From the NCBI GenBank assembly GCA_964651325.1, contig CAZYXP010000058.1:1-18068 (forward strand): a DNA stretch of 18,068 bases, written 5' to 3'. The translations under genes and the position numbers were made by a program. Below are positions 7,690-14,585 of this stretch, piece by piece (the first letter of the stretch is position 1; each line of letters starts with the position of its first letter). Below the pieces are notes generated by a model that searched no databases, had not been told where the DNA came from, and saw only the letters and a list, made by a program, of their open reading frames with translations. This DNA is from JADFOB01 sp964651325 (lineage in GTDB: Bacteria > Planctomycetota > Phycisphaerae > UBA1845).

Positions 7690-9528
7690 TCAGGCGGGCG
7701 TGGCCAACGCCGGTTGCGGCATCTTGATTTGAGTGAACACGTCTTCGTATTGTCTGCGGAGGTATTCTTCGGGCGCCCCTCCTTGCAGGTGGTTCCACGG
7801 GAAGATTTCCTCGCTCTTGCGCTCGCGGTGGGCATACCAGGCGGGGTCCACCCCGGTCGTTTCGAACGCACGATCCCAAATCCTCGAGTCGAAACACTCA
7901 TCCCATCCATCAAAGCGGGCGCCGAGCCGAAAAGCGGTCTCGATCGTATCGGCGAGGCGCCGGTCGCCGCGAGCGAAGACGGCTTCGAGGATGGAGCGTT
8001 CGACGTTGTGCGTCTTTATGCGAACGTTGCTTTTGCGCCGACCTCGCGCGTGGGGCACCAGGCTTTGCAGCCGCATGCGTACCTCGTGGAAGTAATCCGC
8101 GGTCGGCTGCGCTGCCCATTGAAACGGCGTATACGGCTTGGGCACGAGCCAACCCACGGCCGCGTTGACGTTGGCCGGGCCCTTGCCGAACTCGCGCCGC
8201 ACCTCGCTGACCTGCTTGCTTAGATCGGCGATGCCCTCGATGTCTTCTGGCCGCTCGCCGGGAAAACCGCACATGAAATAGAGCTTGACGGTCCGCCAAC
8301 CTGCCTCGAACGCCTGTCGCACGCCGTCCAGCAGATCGCCGTCGGTGACGGTTTTTCGAATGGCGGCGCGCATGTCGTCGCTGGCGGCTTCGACGGCCAT
8401 GGTCAGGCCGCCTTTACGCACGGAGTTGACCATCCACGGGATGTTCTGGAGCATCTTATCGACGCGCAACGACGGCACGGAGATGTTGACGCGCCGCGAG
8501 GCAAACTGCTCGTTGGCGCGCCCGGCCAATTCTTTGAGATCGGGATAATCGGCGGTGGAAAGGGAGAGCAGCCCGAATTCATCCATGCCCGTGGCGCCGT
8601 ACATTTCTTCCGCCATGTTGAGGATCTTATCGACGCTACGCATGCGCAGCGGCCGCTTGGTGTACCCGGCGTGGCAGAAGCGGCATCGCTGCGGGCATCC
8701 GCGCATGATTTCAATCGCGAAGCGATCGTGGACCACCTCGACGTAGGGGACAATCGGCTTTACGGGGAACGGCGCCTCTTCAAAGTCAGGCGTTTGGCAC
8801 CGAACGATACTGGGGCGGATGCCGGGCTCCTGGGGCTCGATGGACGCGATGGTCCCGTCGCCAAGGTATCTCACGTCGTAGAGTGCCGGCGCGTAGAGCC
8901 ATTCGAAGCGGCGGGCGAGGGCTTGGATCATTTCGCGTCGGGGCACTTGGTTCGCCTTCATCTCCCGAGTGGCCTCGATGATGGCGGCCATGGATTTCTC
9001 GCCATCACCAAGCACGACCAAATCCAGAAAAGGCGCGACCGGTTCAGGATTGTCTGCCTGAGGTCCACCCGCGATCACCAGTGGGTGGGTGTCGTCCCGA
9101 TGGCATGAGCGAAGCGGGATGCCTGCCAGATCAAGGAGTGCCAGCACCGACGTGTATGCCATTTCGTATTGTAGCGAGATGGCAAGGATGTCGGCGGACG
9201 CGACCGGCTGTCGCGTGTCCCACGTAAACAGCGGAATATTCTTGTGGCGCATGATGGCTTCGGCATCGCCCCACGGACAGAATACACGCTCGGCGCAGCA
9301 ACCCGGCGTATGGTTGATCAGCCAGTAGATGATCTGGCATCCGAGATGGCTCATCCCAATGGTGTAGGTGTCAGGAAAGGCCACGGCCACACGGACGTCG
9401 GCGCGCTCCCAATCACCGGGGTGCACCAGTTGATTGATCTCTTGACCGATGTATTGCCCCGGCTGTTGTACAAACGGGAGCAGTTTTTCGCTGACTATAT
9501 TTTGTAGTGTTGGCGATGGGCGGATCAT
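7690..9528 (-). CDS. B12-binding-type radical SAM protein (TIGR03960 family)
   Basis: The product has 612 residues. The first 200 or so form a B12-binding-like domain (VRVAVAFPDTYTIGMSHLGC, LQYEMAYTSVLALLDLAGIP, VIAGGPQADNPEPVAPFLDL, VVLGDGE). The radical SAM core follows with the cluster motif RGCPQRCRFCHAGY (C278, C282, C285). KLYFMCGFPGERPEDI and VGWLVPKPYTPFQW are further conserved stretches of this uncharacterised family. In many bacteria it is fused to or beside a DUF2344 (TIGR03936) protein, with a proposed role in RNA or cofactor modification; no such domain is present here or in the adjacent genes, and the substrate is unknown. The ATG at 9528 fits the family start, though I see no Shine-Dalgarno sequence before it. 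It is convergent with the permease operon and divergent from the pseudopilin gene. Confidence 0.93.
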   Translation of the reverse strand: MIRPSPTLQNIVSEKLLPFVQQPGQYIGQEINQLVHPGDWERADVRVAVAFPDTYTIGMSHLGCQIIYWLINHTPGCCAERVFCPWGDAEAIMRHKNIPLFTWDTRQPVASADILAISLQYEMAYTSVLALLDLAGIPLRSCHRDDTHPLVIAGGPQADNPEPVAPFLDLVVLGDGEKSMAAIIEATREMKANQVPRREMIQALARRFEWLYAPALYDVRYLGDGTIASIEPQEPGIRPSIVRCQTPDFEEAPFPVKPIVPYVEVVHDRFAIEIMRGCPQRCRFCHAGYTKRPLRMRSVDKILNMAEEMYGATGMDEFGLLSLSTADYPDLKELAGRANEQFASRRVNISVPSLRVDKMLQNIPWMVNSVRKGGLTMAVEAASDDMRAAIRKTVTDGDLLDGVRQAFEAGWRTVKLYFMCGFPGERPEDIEGIADLSKQVSEVRREFGKGPANVNAAVGWLVPKPYTPFQWAAQPTADYFHEVRMRLQSLVPHARGRRKSNVRIKTHNVERSILEAVFARGDRRLADTIETAFRLGARFDGWDECFDSRIWDRAFETTGVDPAWYAHRERKSEEIFPWNHLQGGAPEEYLRRQYEDVFTQIKMPQPALATPA

Positions 9529-9744
9529 TTTTGTGCAATCGCAAAAACCTGTTATCCCTTTGGACGCAAGCAGGTTAGCAGCCTATTGGCATTTTTCAAT
9601 GGGGTGGACTGATATCCTTTGGGGCGCTGGGCGGTAGTCGCGTTGGTTTATCGGGCCAAGATTTTGTAGATTTTGGTTGCGTAATGACGCGGGTCGGTGT
9701 AGATTTTTGTTGGTGGGAGACGTTTTTTCCGGACCCGAAACAGG

Positions 9745-10632
9745 ATGAACGGAACACTTAGAAAACGCAGCGCAAGGCGGCGAGCGTCCAGCCTCATCGA
9801 GTTGTTGGTCGTCATTGCGATTATTGCTATGTTGTTTGGGATGCTGCTGCCGTCGCTGAAGCGGTCCGTTTCGCTTGCGAATTCCACGGTGTGCCAATTC
9901 AACCTGCGCGAAATCGGTCAGATGTTGCGGGTGTATCGCGCTGAATACGACGGCTGGCTGCCCGTTTCCAAACCTATCCAACCTTCGGTGGTGGCGCAGG
10001 CGAACAGTGAGCCGGATGTCTGGTTCATGCGGCTCTACCCCGATTACCTCGCCGATCTTTCTTTCATGAGTTGTCCGGAGGATCCTTTTCGTTTTCGAAT
10101 GGAAGAGATTGCGCATAGTCCGGATCACTCCGAAATTGCCGACTACGCGAGCTACGGAATCAATAGTTTCATCATGACCGGTGGAAAGGGAATGCTTGCC
10201 CATGTCGAGCGTTTTGAACCTTCAAAACCTGGTGATACTATTCTGCTTGCGGATCTCGGTCCCGACGCGGTGCATGGCAGTCCCCGCAGCGGTGGCGGCG
10301 ATTCGGGTGCCGTGGGACATGTTAGAAACCAGAGTTTGCTTGCTTGGGGTGACGGGTACGACATCTTTGACGGCATGTCCAAGCCTTGGCTCACGACGAG
10401 GCACAATGGCGGATATGGAATCAATATGCTGACGCTCGACGGCGGTCTTCGCCGCGTTCGCACGGTGAACCAATTGCGCCGGCCCATTCTCGATCACTAC
10501 GACGATTGCGATGAGGGTGGATGCACGCTTTGCAAAGAACTTCGCTTGTACCACTATTCGTTCGCCAGTGATCGCCTTTTCTGGTACACGGGTGCGCTGC
10601 CCCGAATGGCTCGTACCAGCCTCGGATCGTAA
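9745..10632 (+). CDS. Pseudopilin-like protein with prepilin N-terminus and RHxGG...DG motif
   Basis: The 295-residue product opens with a basic stretch RKRSARRRA and then SSLIELLVVIAIIAMLFGML, a class III (prepilin-peptidase) signal and membrane helix. The residue after the likely cleavage site is not the usual Phe. Towards the C-terminus TTRHNGGYGINMLTLDGG matches the H-x-n-DG motif of the type II secretion G-like proteins that planctomycetes and related phyla carry in many copies. Between them is the LYPDYLADLSFMSCPEDP segment, where family members often have conserved cysteines. A further cluster, C255, C260 and C263 (DCDEGGCTLC), is less usual. The function of these large families is largely unknown; export by a type II-like machine is inferred. 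The Shine-Dalgarno sequence is poor: AGG directly abuts the ATG. The 216-base gap upstream is AT-richer than its surroundings but shows no clear promoter. Confidence 0.88.
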   Translation: MNGTLRKRSARRRASSLIELLVVIAIIAMLFGMLLPSLKRSVSLANSTVCQFNLREIGQMLRVYRAEYDGWLPVSKPIQPSVVAQANSEPDVWFMRLYPDYLADLSFMSCPEDPFRFRMEEIAHSPDHSEIADYASYGINSFIMTGGKGMLAHVERFEPSKPGDTILLADLGPDAVHGSPRSGGGDSGAVGHVRNQSLLAWGDGYDIFDGMSKPWLTTRHNGGYGINMLTLDGGLRRVRTVNQLRRPILDHYDDCDEGGCTLCKELRLYHYSFASDRLFWYTGALPRMARTSLGS

Positions 10633-10704
10633 ATCACGAAACGTCGCTCCCTCCGACGCAGAGTTCGTATTGTTCGTCGCCGCGGCCTTCCGCGCGCCGC
10701 GTCC

Positions 10705-11130
10705 TTGAGCCTTCTGCTAGCGGTCACCGCGGCCGTATTGGCATACCTGGCGTTGCGCGACGGCAACGTCGAGGATCCCGCGCCGCTCGTACGCACGTCG
10801 CTTCAAGATGTGATGCTCGTCTACCAGTGCCCTAGAAAACATACCATGCGCTTGCATGCCCGGGAGGCTCCATATCGCTGCGACCAATGTGGCCAATTGG
10901 CTTTTCCGCAAGCGGCCTATCGATGCACCATCCATGGCCTGTTTCACGCATCACTACGGTTTGCAGCGGGCGACGGTGGACGCGTCCGGGTTTCCGAGCT
11001 TCGGCTCCCGGGGCAGGCATGGAGCCCGAGTGCGACGGGAGTGGTGTGTCCACAATGCGGCCGCAAACTGACCCGCGAACCGCGCGATCCGCTCGAATCC
11101 GCGGTGCCGCAAAAGCATCGCGGGGGGTAA
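10705..11130 (+). CDS. Membrane-anchored zinc-ribbon-like protein
   Basis: I do not recognise a named family. From the TTG at 10705 there are 141 residues: a membrane helix at once (SLLLAVTAAVLAYLAL), a short linker, and then a cysteine-rich part with C42 and H46, C59 and C62 (YRCDQCGQ), C74, and C115 and C118 (VCPQCGRKL). Paired CxxC knuckles suggest one or two zinc ribbons. The start is doubtful: in the same frame, directly after the pseudopilin stop at 10632, come 24 sense codons very rich in Arg and Lys (TKRRSLRRRVRIVRRRG), which would make a natural cytoplasmic end for the helix, but they contain no ATG, GTG or TTG. The true start may be an unusual codon such as ATC at 10633 or ATT at 10669. 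It probably belongs with the pseudopilin gene as one unit. Confidence 0.65.
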   Translation: MSLLLAVTAAVLAYLALRDGNVEDPAPLVRTSLQDVMLVYQCPRKHTMRLHAREAPYRCDQCGQLAFPQAAYRCTIHGLFHASLRFAAGDGGRVRVSELRLPGQAWSPSATGVVCPQCGRKLTREPRDPLESAVPQKHRGG

Positions 11131-11160
11131 GGCCAATCGGAGGTCAGATCATACGCAGTC

Positions 11161-12195
11161 CTACCGGAACGCTTTGGGGAGCTTGAAGTCGGCCATGAAA
11201 ACCTGGGAATCGCCGCCGCCACGCTTCGAGGTCCACATGAGCTTCTTCCCGTTCGGGCTGAATACGGGGAGCCCGTCGAATTTCGCGTCGAAAGTGATTC
11301 TCGTAAAATGTTTTCCGTTGGCCGCGGCCATGAGTAGGTCGTAGTTGGGACGCCCGCGGTGGTCGGCCTGTGTGAAGATGAACGCCTTGCCCGCCGGATG
11401 CCAATAGGGGCACCAGTTGAAAATGGGGTTGTCGGTCAGCGCGCGATCGTTGTTGCCGTTGCTGTCGATCATGCGGATCTGAAGATTCATTTTCCCGTCG
11501 TGTCGCCGATCGCCGCGATAAAGCAGGGTTTTCATGTCCGGAGAGAAGAACGCGCCGCCGTCGTAGCCTTTTCCATAGGTCATTCGACGGGGGTTCCCTC
11601 CGTCAGCATCCATGACGTATAGCTCAAGGTCGCCGTCTCGGTTGGACGTGAAGACGATGCGCTTCCCATCCGGTGAAAAGGTGGCCTCGGCATCGTAGCC
11701 GAGGGTCGAGGTCAACCGATGCAGGTTGGAACCGTCAAGGTTGGCCTCGAAGATGTCCATGGCCGCATCGAATTGCCACTTGTAGTCGTCACTGTCCTCG
11801 ACGGGGCGCGGCTTGCCTAGATTAGGGTCGAGGTGGGTCGAAGCGAAGATAATACTCTTGCCATTGGGATGGAAGAAAGAGCAGGTGCAGGCCCCTTTGC
11901 CCGTGCTGACCATTTTCAGCTTGTTCGTGGCCAATTCCAATGTGTATATCTGGTAGTCATCTTTTCCGACCGGCGTGCCTTGGAAAATGATCGTGGTCGC
12001 ATCCGGGGAGAAATAGGCTTCGCCCGCGTTGGCAAGGCCCATCGATTCGTCGGTGAGCTGCCTGATATTGGAAAGGTAATTGGCTTCCTCGCCGAATGGG
12101 GTGAACTTAGCGTTCGTGCCGGGCTCTGCAGCCGCCTGTGTAGCTCCAAGAGCTACCATCGCCAAGACACCGATTCTTCCCCATACATTCACCAT
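11161..12195 (-). CDS. Exported PD40/TolB-like beta-propeller protein
   Basis: The product is 344 residues with a signal peptide (MVNVWGRIGVLAMVALG, cleavage probably near QAAAE). Six PD40 repeats follow: AYFSPDATTIIFQG, SFFHPNGKSIIFAS, ATFSPDGKRIVFTSNRDG, AFFSPDMKTLLYRG, PYWHPAGKAFIFTQ and PVFSPNGKKLMWTSKRGG. Six blades fit a closed propeller like the C-terminal domain of TolB. The TolB N-terminal domain is missing, and no tol or pal genes are nearby, so it is not classical TolB; such stand-alone propellers usually bind a protein or glycan partner in the periplasm. The start is the ATG at 12195, preceded by AGGAG at 12202-12206 with 6-base spacing; an in-frame TTG two codons upstream is less likely. 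It is convergent with the zinc-ribbon gene, 30 bases away. Confidence 0.88.
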   Translation of the reverse strand: MVNVWGRIGVLAMVALGATQAAAEPGTNAKFTPFGEEANYLSNIRQLTDESMGLANAGEAYFSPDATTIIFQGTPVGKDDYQIYTLELATNKLKMVSTGKGACTCSFFHPNGKSIIFASTHLDPNLGKPRPVEDSDDYKWQFDAAMDIFEANLDGSNLHRLTSTLGYDAEATFSPDGKRIVFTSNRDGDLELYVMDADGGNPRRMTYGKGYDGGAFFSPDMKTLLYRGDRRHDGKMNLQIRMIDSNGNNDRALTDNPIFNWCPYWHPAGKAFIFTQADHRGRPNYDLLMAAANGKHFTRITFDAKFDGLPVFSPNGKKLMWTSKRGGGDSQVFMADFKLPKAFR

Positions 12196-12208
12196 GGCCA
12201 ACTCCTAC

Positions 12209-12222
12209 AACGTGATCACGTT
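12209..12222. promoter_or_regulatory. 14-bp perfect palindrome upstream of the PD40 gene
   Basis: AACGTGATCACGTT reads the same on both strands and ends next to a T-run (12221-12226). It lies directly upstream of the ribosome binding site of the PD40 gene, so it would be in the 5' leader or overlap the promoter. A dimeric regulator site is a fair guess; no regulator is known. Confidence 0.35.
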
Positions 12223-12588
12223 TTTTCGGTCAATCCTCAACGGTTCCGACCGCTCAGTGCCGCATCATAGGCAAAACGCCTTGCCGGGGGTAGTGGGGAC
12301 CCGCTAAGCCTCCCCGGCGGTGCATCCGATTTCGCGCAGCCGATCCGACTGCGGGGAAGCATCCTCCAGCCATACGGGTTTTGAGCCAAAGAGTTCACCG
12401 CGCACCAAGACGCACGCGTGGTGACATCCTACCGTGGGGGGGGCCGCGAATCTGCAGTTCTGGAGTCCGCAGGCTGGCGCCAGCGGCTCTGAGTCCGAGC
12501 CTAACGCGGCCATGTGCCCCGCCCAATTAAAGGACAAGCGGTGAAGAATCGCCAACCTTGCTGGGATCGCGTTGGCCTAGATGCGGTT
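12223..12588. other. Non-coding gap between pcm and the PD40 gene
   Basis: About 365 bases without a gene that I believe. A minus-strand frame of 83 codons (12304-12555) reads through the repeat B copy and has no family signal. Apart from that repeat I see no terminator with a T-run after pcm and no clear promoter for the PD40 gene. Confidence 0.5.
12460..12497 (+). repeat. Drifted repeat B with short flanking direct repeats
   Basis: GCAGGCTGGCGCCAGCGGCTC parallels the repeat B core at 7618-7637 (GCAGGCTGAAGCCCGCGGCTC with four changes). Its centre is the perfect 12-bp palindrome GCTGGCGCCAGC (12473-12484). GAGTCCG occurs on both sides, at 12463-12469 and 12491-12497, which could be an insertion-site duplication or chance. 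Confidence 0.5.
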
Positions 12589-13254
12589 TCACGGCTCGCA
12601 GCCCGCCTGGCCGATCAGCTTCACGAATCGGCATTGGATCAGGGGCGTCTTGGACGTGCCTTGTGGCTCCTTCTCAATCAGCGTCAGCCGGTGCATGGCT
12701 GGGGGGCCAACCGGCGCGATCAGCTTTCCGCCGACCGCAAGTTGTTGGATCAGAGGCTCAGGGGCCTTGGGGGCCGCGGCCGTGACTATGATGCGGTCGA
12801 ACGGCGCCTGGGCTCCAAGCCCGAGCGTGCCGTCGCCGACGATAATCTTCACGTTGGTCACGCCCACTTCAAGAAGCCGCTTTCGGGCCGCTTGGGCGAG
12901 GGATTCGATTCGCTCGATCGAGTATACTTGGAGGCAGAGACGGGCCAACACCGCGGCTTGATACCCCGTTCCCGTCCCGATTTCGAGGACCCGATTGCTC
13001 GGGCTCAGGTTTAGCCGCTCGGTCATGTAGGCGACGATAAAGGGTTGGCTGATGGTCTGGTCGCAATGGATGGGTAAGGCACTGTCGTTATACGCCTTGG
13101 AGCGGACGGACTTCGGTACGAACCGCTCACGCGGGACGGATGCCATGGCATCCAAGACCCGCTCGTCGGCAATGCCGCGTGCGGCGAGCTGGGTGCGAAC
13201 CATTTCGGCGCGTTGCTTCGTCCAGTGTTGCGATGGATGGGGTTCGTGGGTCAT
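12589..13254 (-). CDS. pcm: Protein-L-isoaspartate O-methyltransferase
   Basis: The 221-residue product methylates isoaspartyl residues in damaged proteins using S-adenosylmethionine, starting their repair in the cytoplasm. The family's opening pattern is clear: QHWTKQRAEMVRTQLAARGI, DERVLDAMASVPRERFVP, then SALPIHCDQTISQPFIVAYM and the SAM-binding glycine motif VLEIGTGTGYQAAVLARL. IVGDGTLGLGAQAPFDRIIV and LIAPVG are also typical. I start it at MTHEPHPSQH (13254), which gives normal family length. The frame is open to an ATG at 13338, adding 28 Pro/Ala-rich residues without family resemblance. Neither start has a strong Shine-Dalgarno sequence. It is divergent from the SAM hydroxide adenosyltransferase gene, with 149 bases between the starts. 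Confidence 0.95.
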   Translation of the reverse strand: MTHEPHPSQHWTKQRAEMVRTQLAARGIADERVLDAMASVPRERFVPKSVRSKAYNDSALPIHCDQTISQPFIVAYMTERLNLSPSNRVLEIGTGTGYQAAVLARLCLQVYSIERIESLAQAARKRLLEVGVTNVKIIVGDGTLGLGAQAPFDRIIVTAAAPKAPEPLIQQLAVGGKLIAPVGPPAMHRLTLIEKEPQGTSKTPLIQCRFVKLIGQAGCEP

Positions 13255-13403
13255 GGGCTCGGGTTCGCGGACCGCGTACGTGCGGGGTTCGGCGGCTCCA
13301 GGGGCCGCACTCGGGGGCATCCTACCGGTGAAATGCATCTTGGATAGGATGGTGGTTTCCGGCGACCTCGCCTAGGCCTCGCCAAGAAAGGAATTCCCCC
13401 GGC

Positions 13404-14231
13404 ATGTCGCGTGAAACAACCAGCGGCCGTCCGCTCATTACGTTTACGTCGGATTTCGGCTTGAGAGACCACTACGTCGGTGCGGTCAAGGGTGTGATCC
13501 AAAGCGTCGCCCCTGGCGCGAGGTTGGTCGACATCTCGCACGAAATAGGGCCGTACGACATCGTGCATGGGGCATTCGTTCTGCGTCAGATTTGGGCGTA
13601 CTTCCCAGTTGGCTCGATCCATCTTGCCATCGTAGATCCGGGCGTGGGGTCGCCGCGGCGGATCATCGTGGGGCGTTATGGCGGCCGAACCATCGTGGTT
13701 CCGGACAACGGGTTGGTCACGCTGGTCCATCGGGATTTCCCCATCGAGTCGATGATTGTGGTTCAAAACAAAAGATTCTTCTTGCCGGAGATTTCCTCGA
13801 CCTTTCACGGCCGCGACATCATGGCACCCATCGCGGCCCACCTTGCCAACGGCGTGCGACCCGAGGACTTGGGTTGTCCGACCGATCGACTGGAGCTGCT
13901 TCCCATTTCGACCCGGGCGGAAACGGTGGATGGCAAGCTCATGGGGCGTGCGCTCTACGCCGACCGATTTGGGAATATCATCACGAACGTCGCCGCGGAT
14001 CAGCTTCTTGAACCCTCGGGACGCTATCGGGCGACTTCGATCCTGCTGAACGGGCGTCATTCGGTTCCGATCGCAAAAACCTTTTCCGATGTCGGCGTCA
14101 ACGAACCCGTGGCATTGGTCGGAGGCGCGGGATTCTTGGAAATCGCTTGCAATCGCGCCAGGGCCGACGAACGGTTTGGGCCTGCCGGCGAACTCGTGGT
14201 TGAGGTTCTGACATCGATGCCACGCGGTTGA
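13404..14231 (+). CDS. S-adenosyl-L-methionine hydroxide adenosyltransferase (DUF62 family)
   Basis: The 275-residue product belongs to the fluorinase/chlorinase fold family whose common bacterial members use water to split SAM into adenosine and methionine. Motifs in order: LITFTSDFGLRDHYVGAVKG, DISHEIGPYDIVHGAFVL, IHLAIVDPGVGSPRR, VVPDNGLVTLV, TFHGRDIMAPIAAHLANGV and ADRFGNIITNV. The length is usual for the family. I see no specific sign of the halogenase subgroups, so hydrolysis of SAM is the most probable activity. The ATG at 13404 is preceded by AAAGGAA at 13387-13393. It is divergent from pcm, another SAM-dependent enzyme; whether the two are linked in function is not shown. A long inverted-repeat element begins at the base after its TGA. 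Confidence 0.93.
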   Translation: MSRETTSGRPLITFTSDFGLRDHYVGAVKGVIQSVAPGARLVDISHEIGPYDIVHGAFVLRQIWAYFPVGSIHLAIVDPGVGSPRRIIVGRYGGRTIVVPDNGLVTLVHRDFPIESMIVVQNKRFFLPEISSTFHGRDIMAPIAAHLANGVRPEDLGCPTDRLELLPISTRAETVDGKLMGRALYADRFGNIITNVAADQLLEPSGRYRATSILLNGRHSVPIAKTFSDVGVNEPVALVGGAGFLEIACNRARADERFGPAGELVVEVLTSMPRG

Positions 14232-14372
14232 GGCTAGAGCGATTTCATTTTGCGTGTAGCGGTTGTTTGGCGATCGCCGGGGGCCGCGCGGGCTGAAGCC
14301 CGCGGCTCAGGGTCCTTTGCTGAATTCAAGTGCTATCAGTTTCCCCGCTCAAAAAGTGAGATTGCTCTAGCC
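14232..14372. repeat. MITE-like or structured element with 20-nt terminal inverted repeats
   Basis: The first 20 bases (14232-14251, GGCTAGAGCGATTTCATTTT) are complementary to the last 20 (14353-14372). Seventeen positions are Watson-Crick; the other three would be G-U pairs in RNA, so the arms pair at every position. A further 5-bp stem lies inside (AGCGG 14258-14262 with CCGCT 14345-14349). The interior holds a GGCGATCGCC palindrome (14269-14278) and a repeat B hairpin. No reading frame is present. It could be a miniature mobile element, or the structured 3' end of the upstream transcript. Confidence 0.6.
14283..14308 (+). repeat. Hairpin repeat B inside the inverted-repeat element
   Basis: GCGGGCT-GA-AGCCCGC (14288-14303) is a perfect 7-bp hairpin, set in GCCGCG...CGCGGC. 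GGCTGAAGCCCGCGGCTC is identical to the copy at 7620-7637. Confidence 0.8.
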
Positions 14373-14466
14373 CGGTAATACAGGAATCTTGTTTGCACCA
14401 GGCAAGAAAGGCGCCGAAAAAAATGCGGGATTTCCCTCATATTGTTTCAGGTGCATTTACCGGGCT
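14369..14466 (+). other. Long nested inverted repeat upstream of the small protein
   Basis: AGCCCGGTAA (14369-14378) pairs perfectly with TTACCGGGCT (14457-14466). A second perfect stem is nested inside: TGCACC (14394-14399) with GGTGCA (14450-14455). The apical 50 bases include GGCGCC and GGGATTTCCC. The first four bases are shared with the right arm of the preceding element, so the two folds compete there. It may be a regulatory RNA leader or another repeat; I cannot match it to a known riboswitch class. Confidence 0.45.
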
Positions 14467-14482
14467 CCGATAGATGGGGCAG

Positions 14483-14548
14483 CGAAGGTAGGGGCTTCGA
14501 TAGGCCCCGACGGGGATACACGCCGGCGGTTCCCACCCTACGCCTTCG
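14483..14548 (+). other. Bulged stem structure in the small-protein leader
   Basis: CGAAGG (14483-14488) pairs with CCTTCG (14543-14548) and TAGGG (14489-14493) with CCCTA (14536-14540), leaving a 2-nt bulge. Inside are alternative short hairpins GGGGC/GCCCC (14491-14495 and 14504-14508) and CCCC-GAC-GGGG. It ends 22 bases before the ribosome binding site of the small protein. It may be a leader RNA or a dispersed repeat. Confidence 0.4.
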
Positions 14549-14585
14549 TAATGTTTTTCGATTTTGTATTGAGGAGTCAAGACGA

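Noticed and set aside
7681..7702. Hairpin CACGCCC/GGGCGTG over the radical SAM stop as a terminator
   Set aside because: There is no T-run on either side and the 7-bp GC-rich stem overlaps coding sequence; chance pairing is likely in GC-rich DNA.
12304..12555. 83-codon minus-strand frame
   Set aside because: It reads through the repeat B copy, has no ribosome binding site and shows no protein-family signal.
13255..13338. 28-residue N-terminal extension of Pcm
   Set aside because: It is Pro/Ala-rich, has no signal peptide or family resemblance, and the ATG at 13254 gives the usual Pcm start.
14269..14278. GGCGATCGCC as a HIP1-type genome-wide repeat
   Set aside because: A single palindrome of this kind is expected by chance, and the organism does not look cyanobacterial.
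14521..14548. Resemblance of GCGGTTCCCACC to the 3' strand of 6S RNA
   Set aside because: The rest of the roughly 180-nt 6S fold is absent; the closing stem is only about 11 bp and the sequence turns AT-rich right after it.
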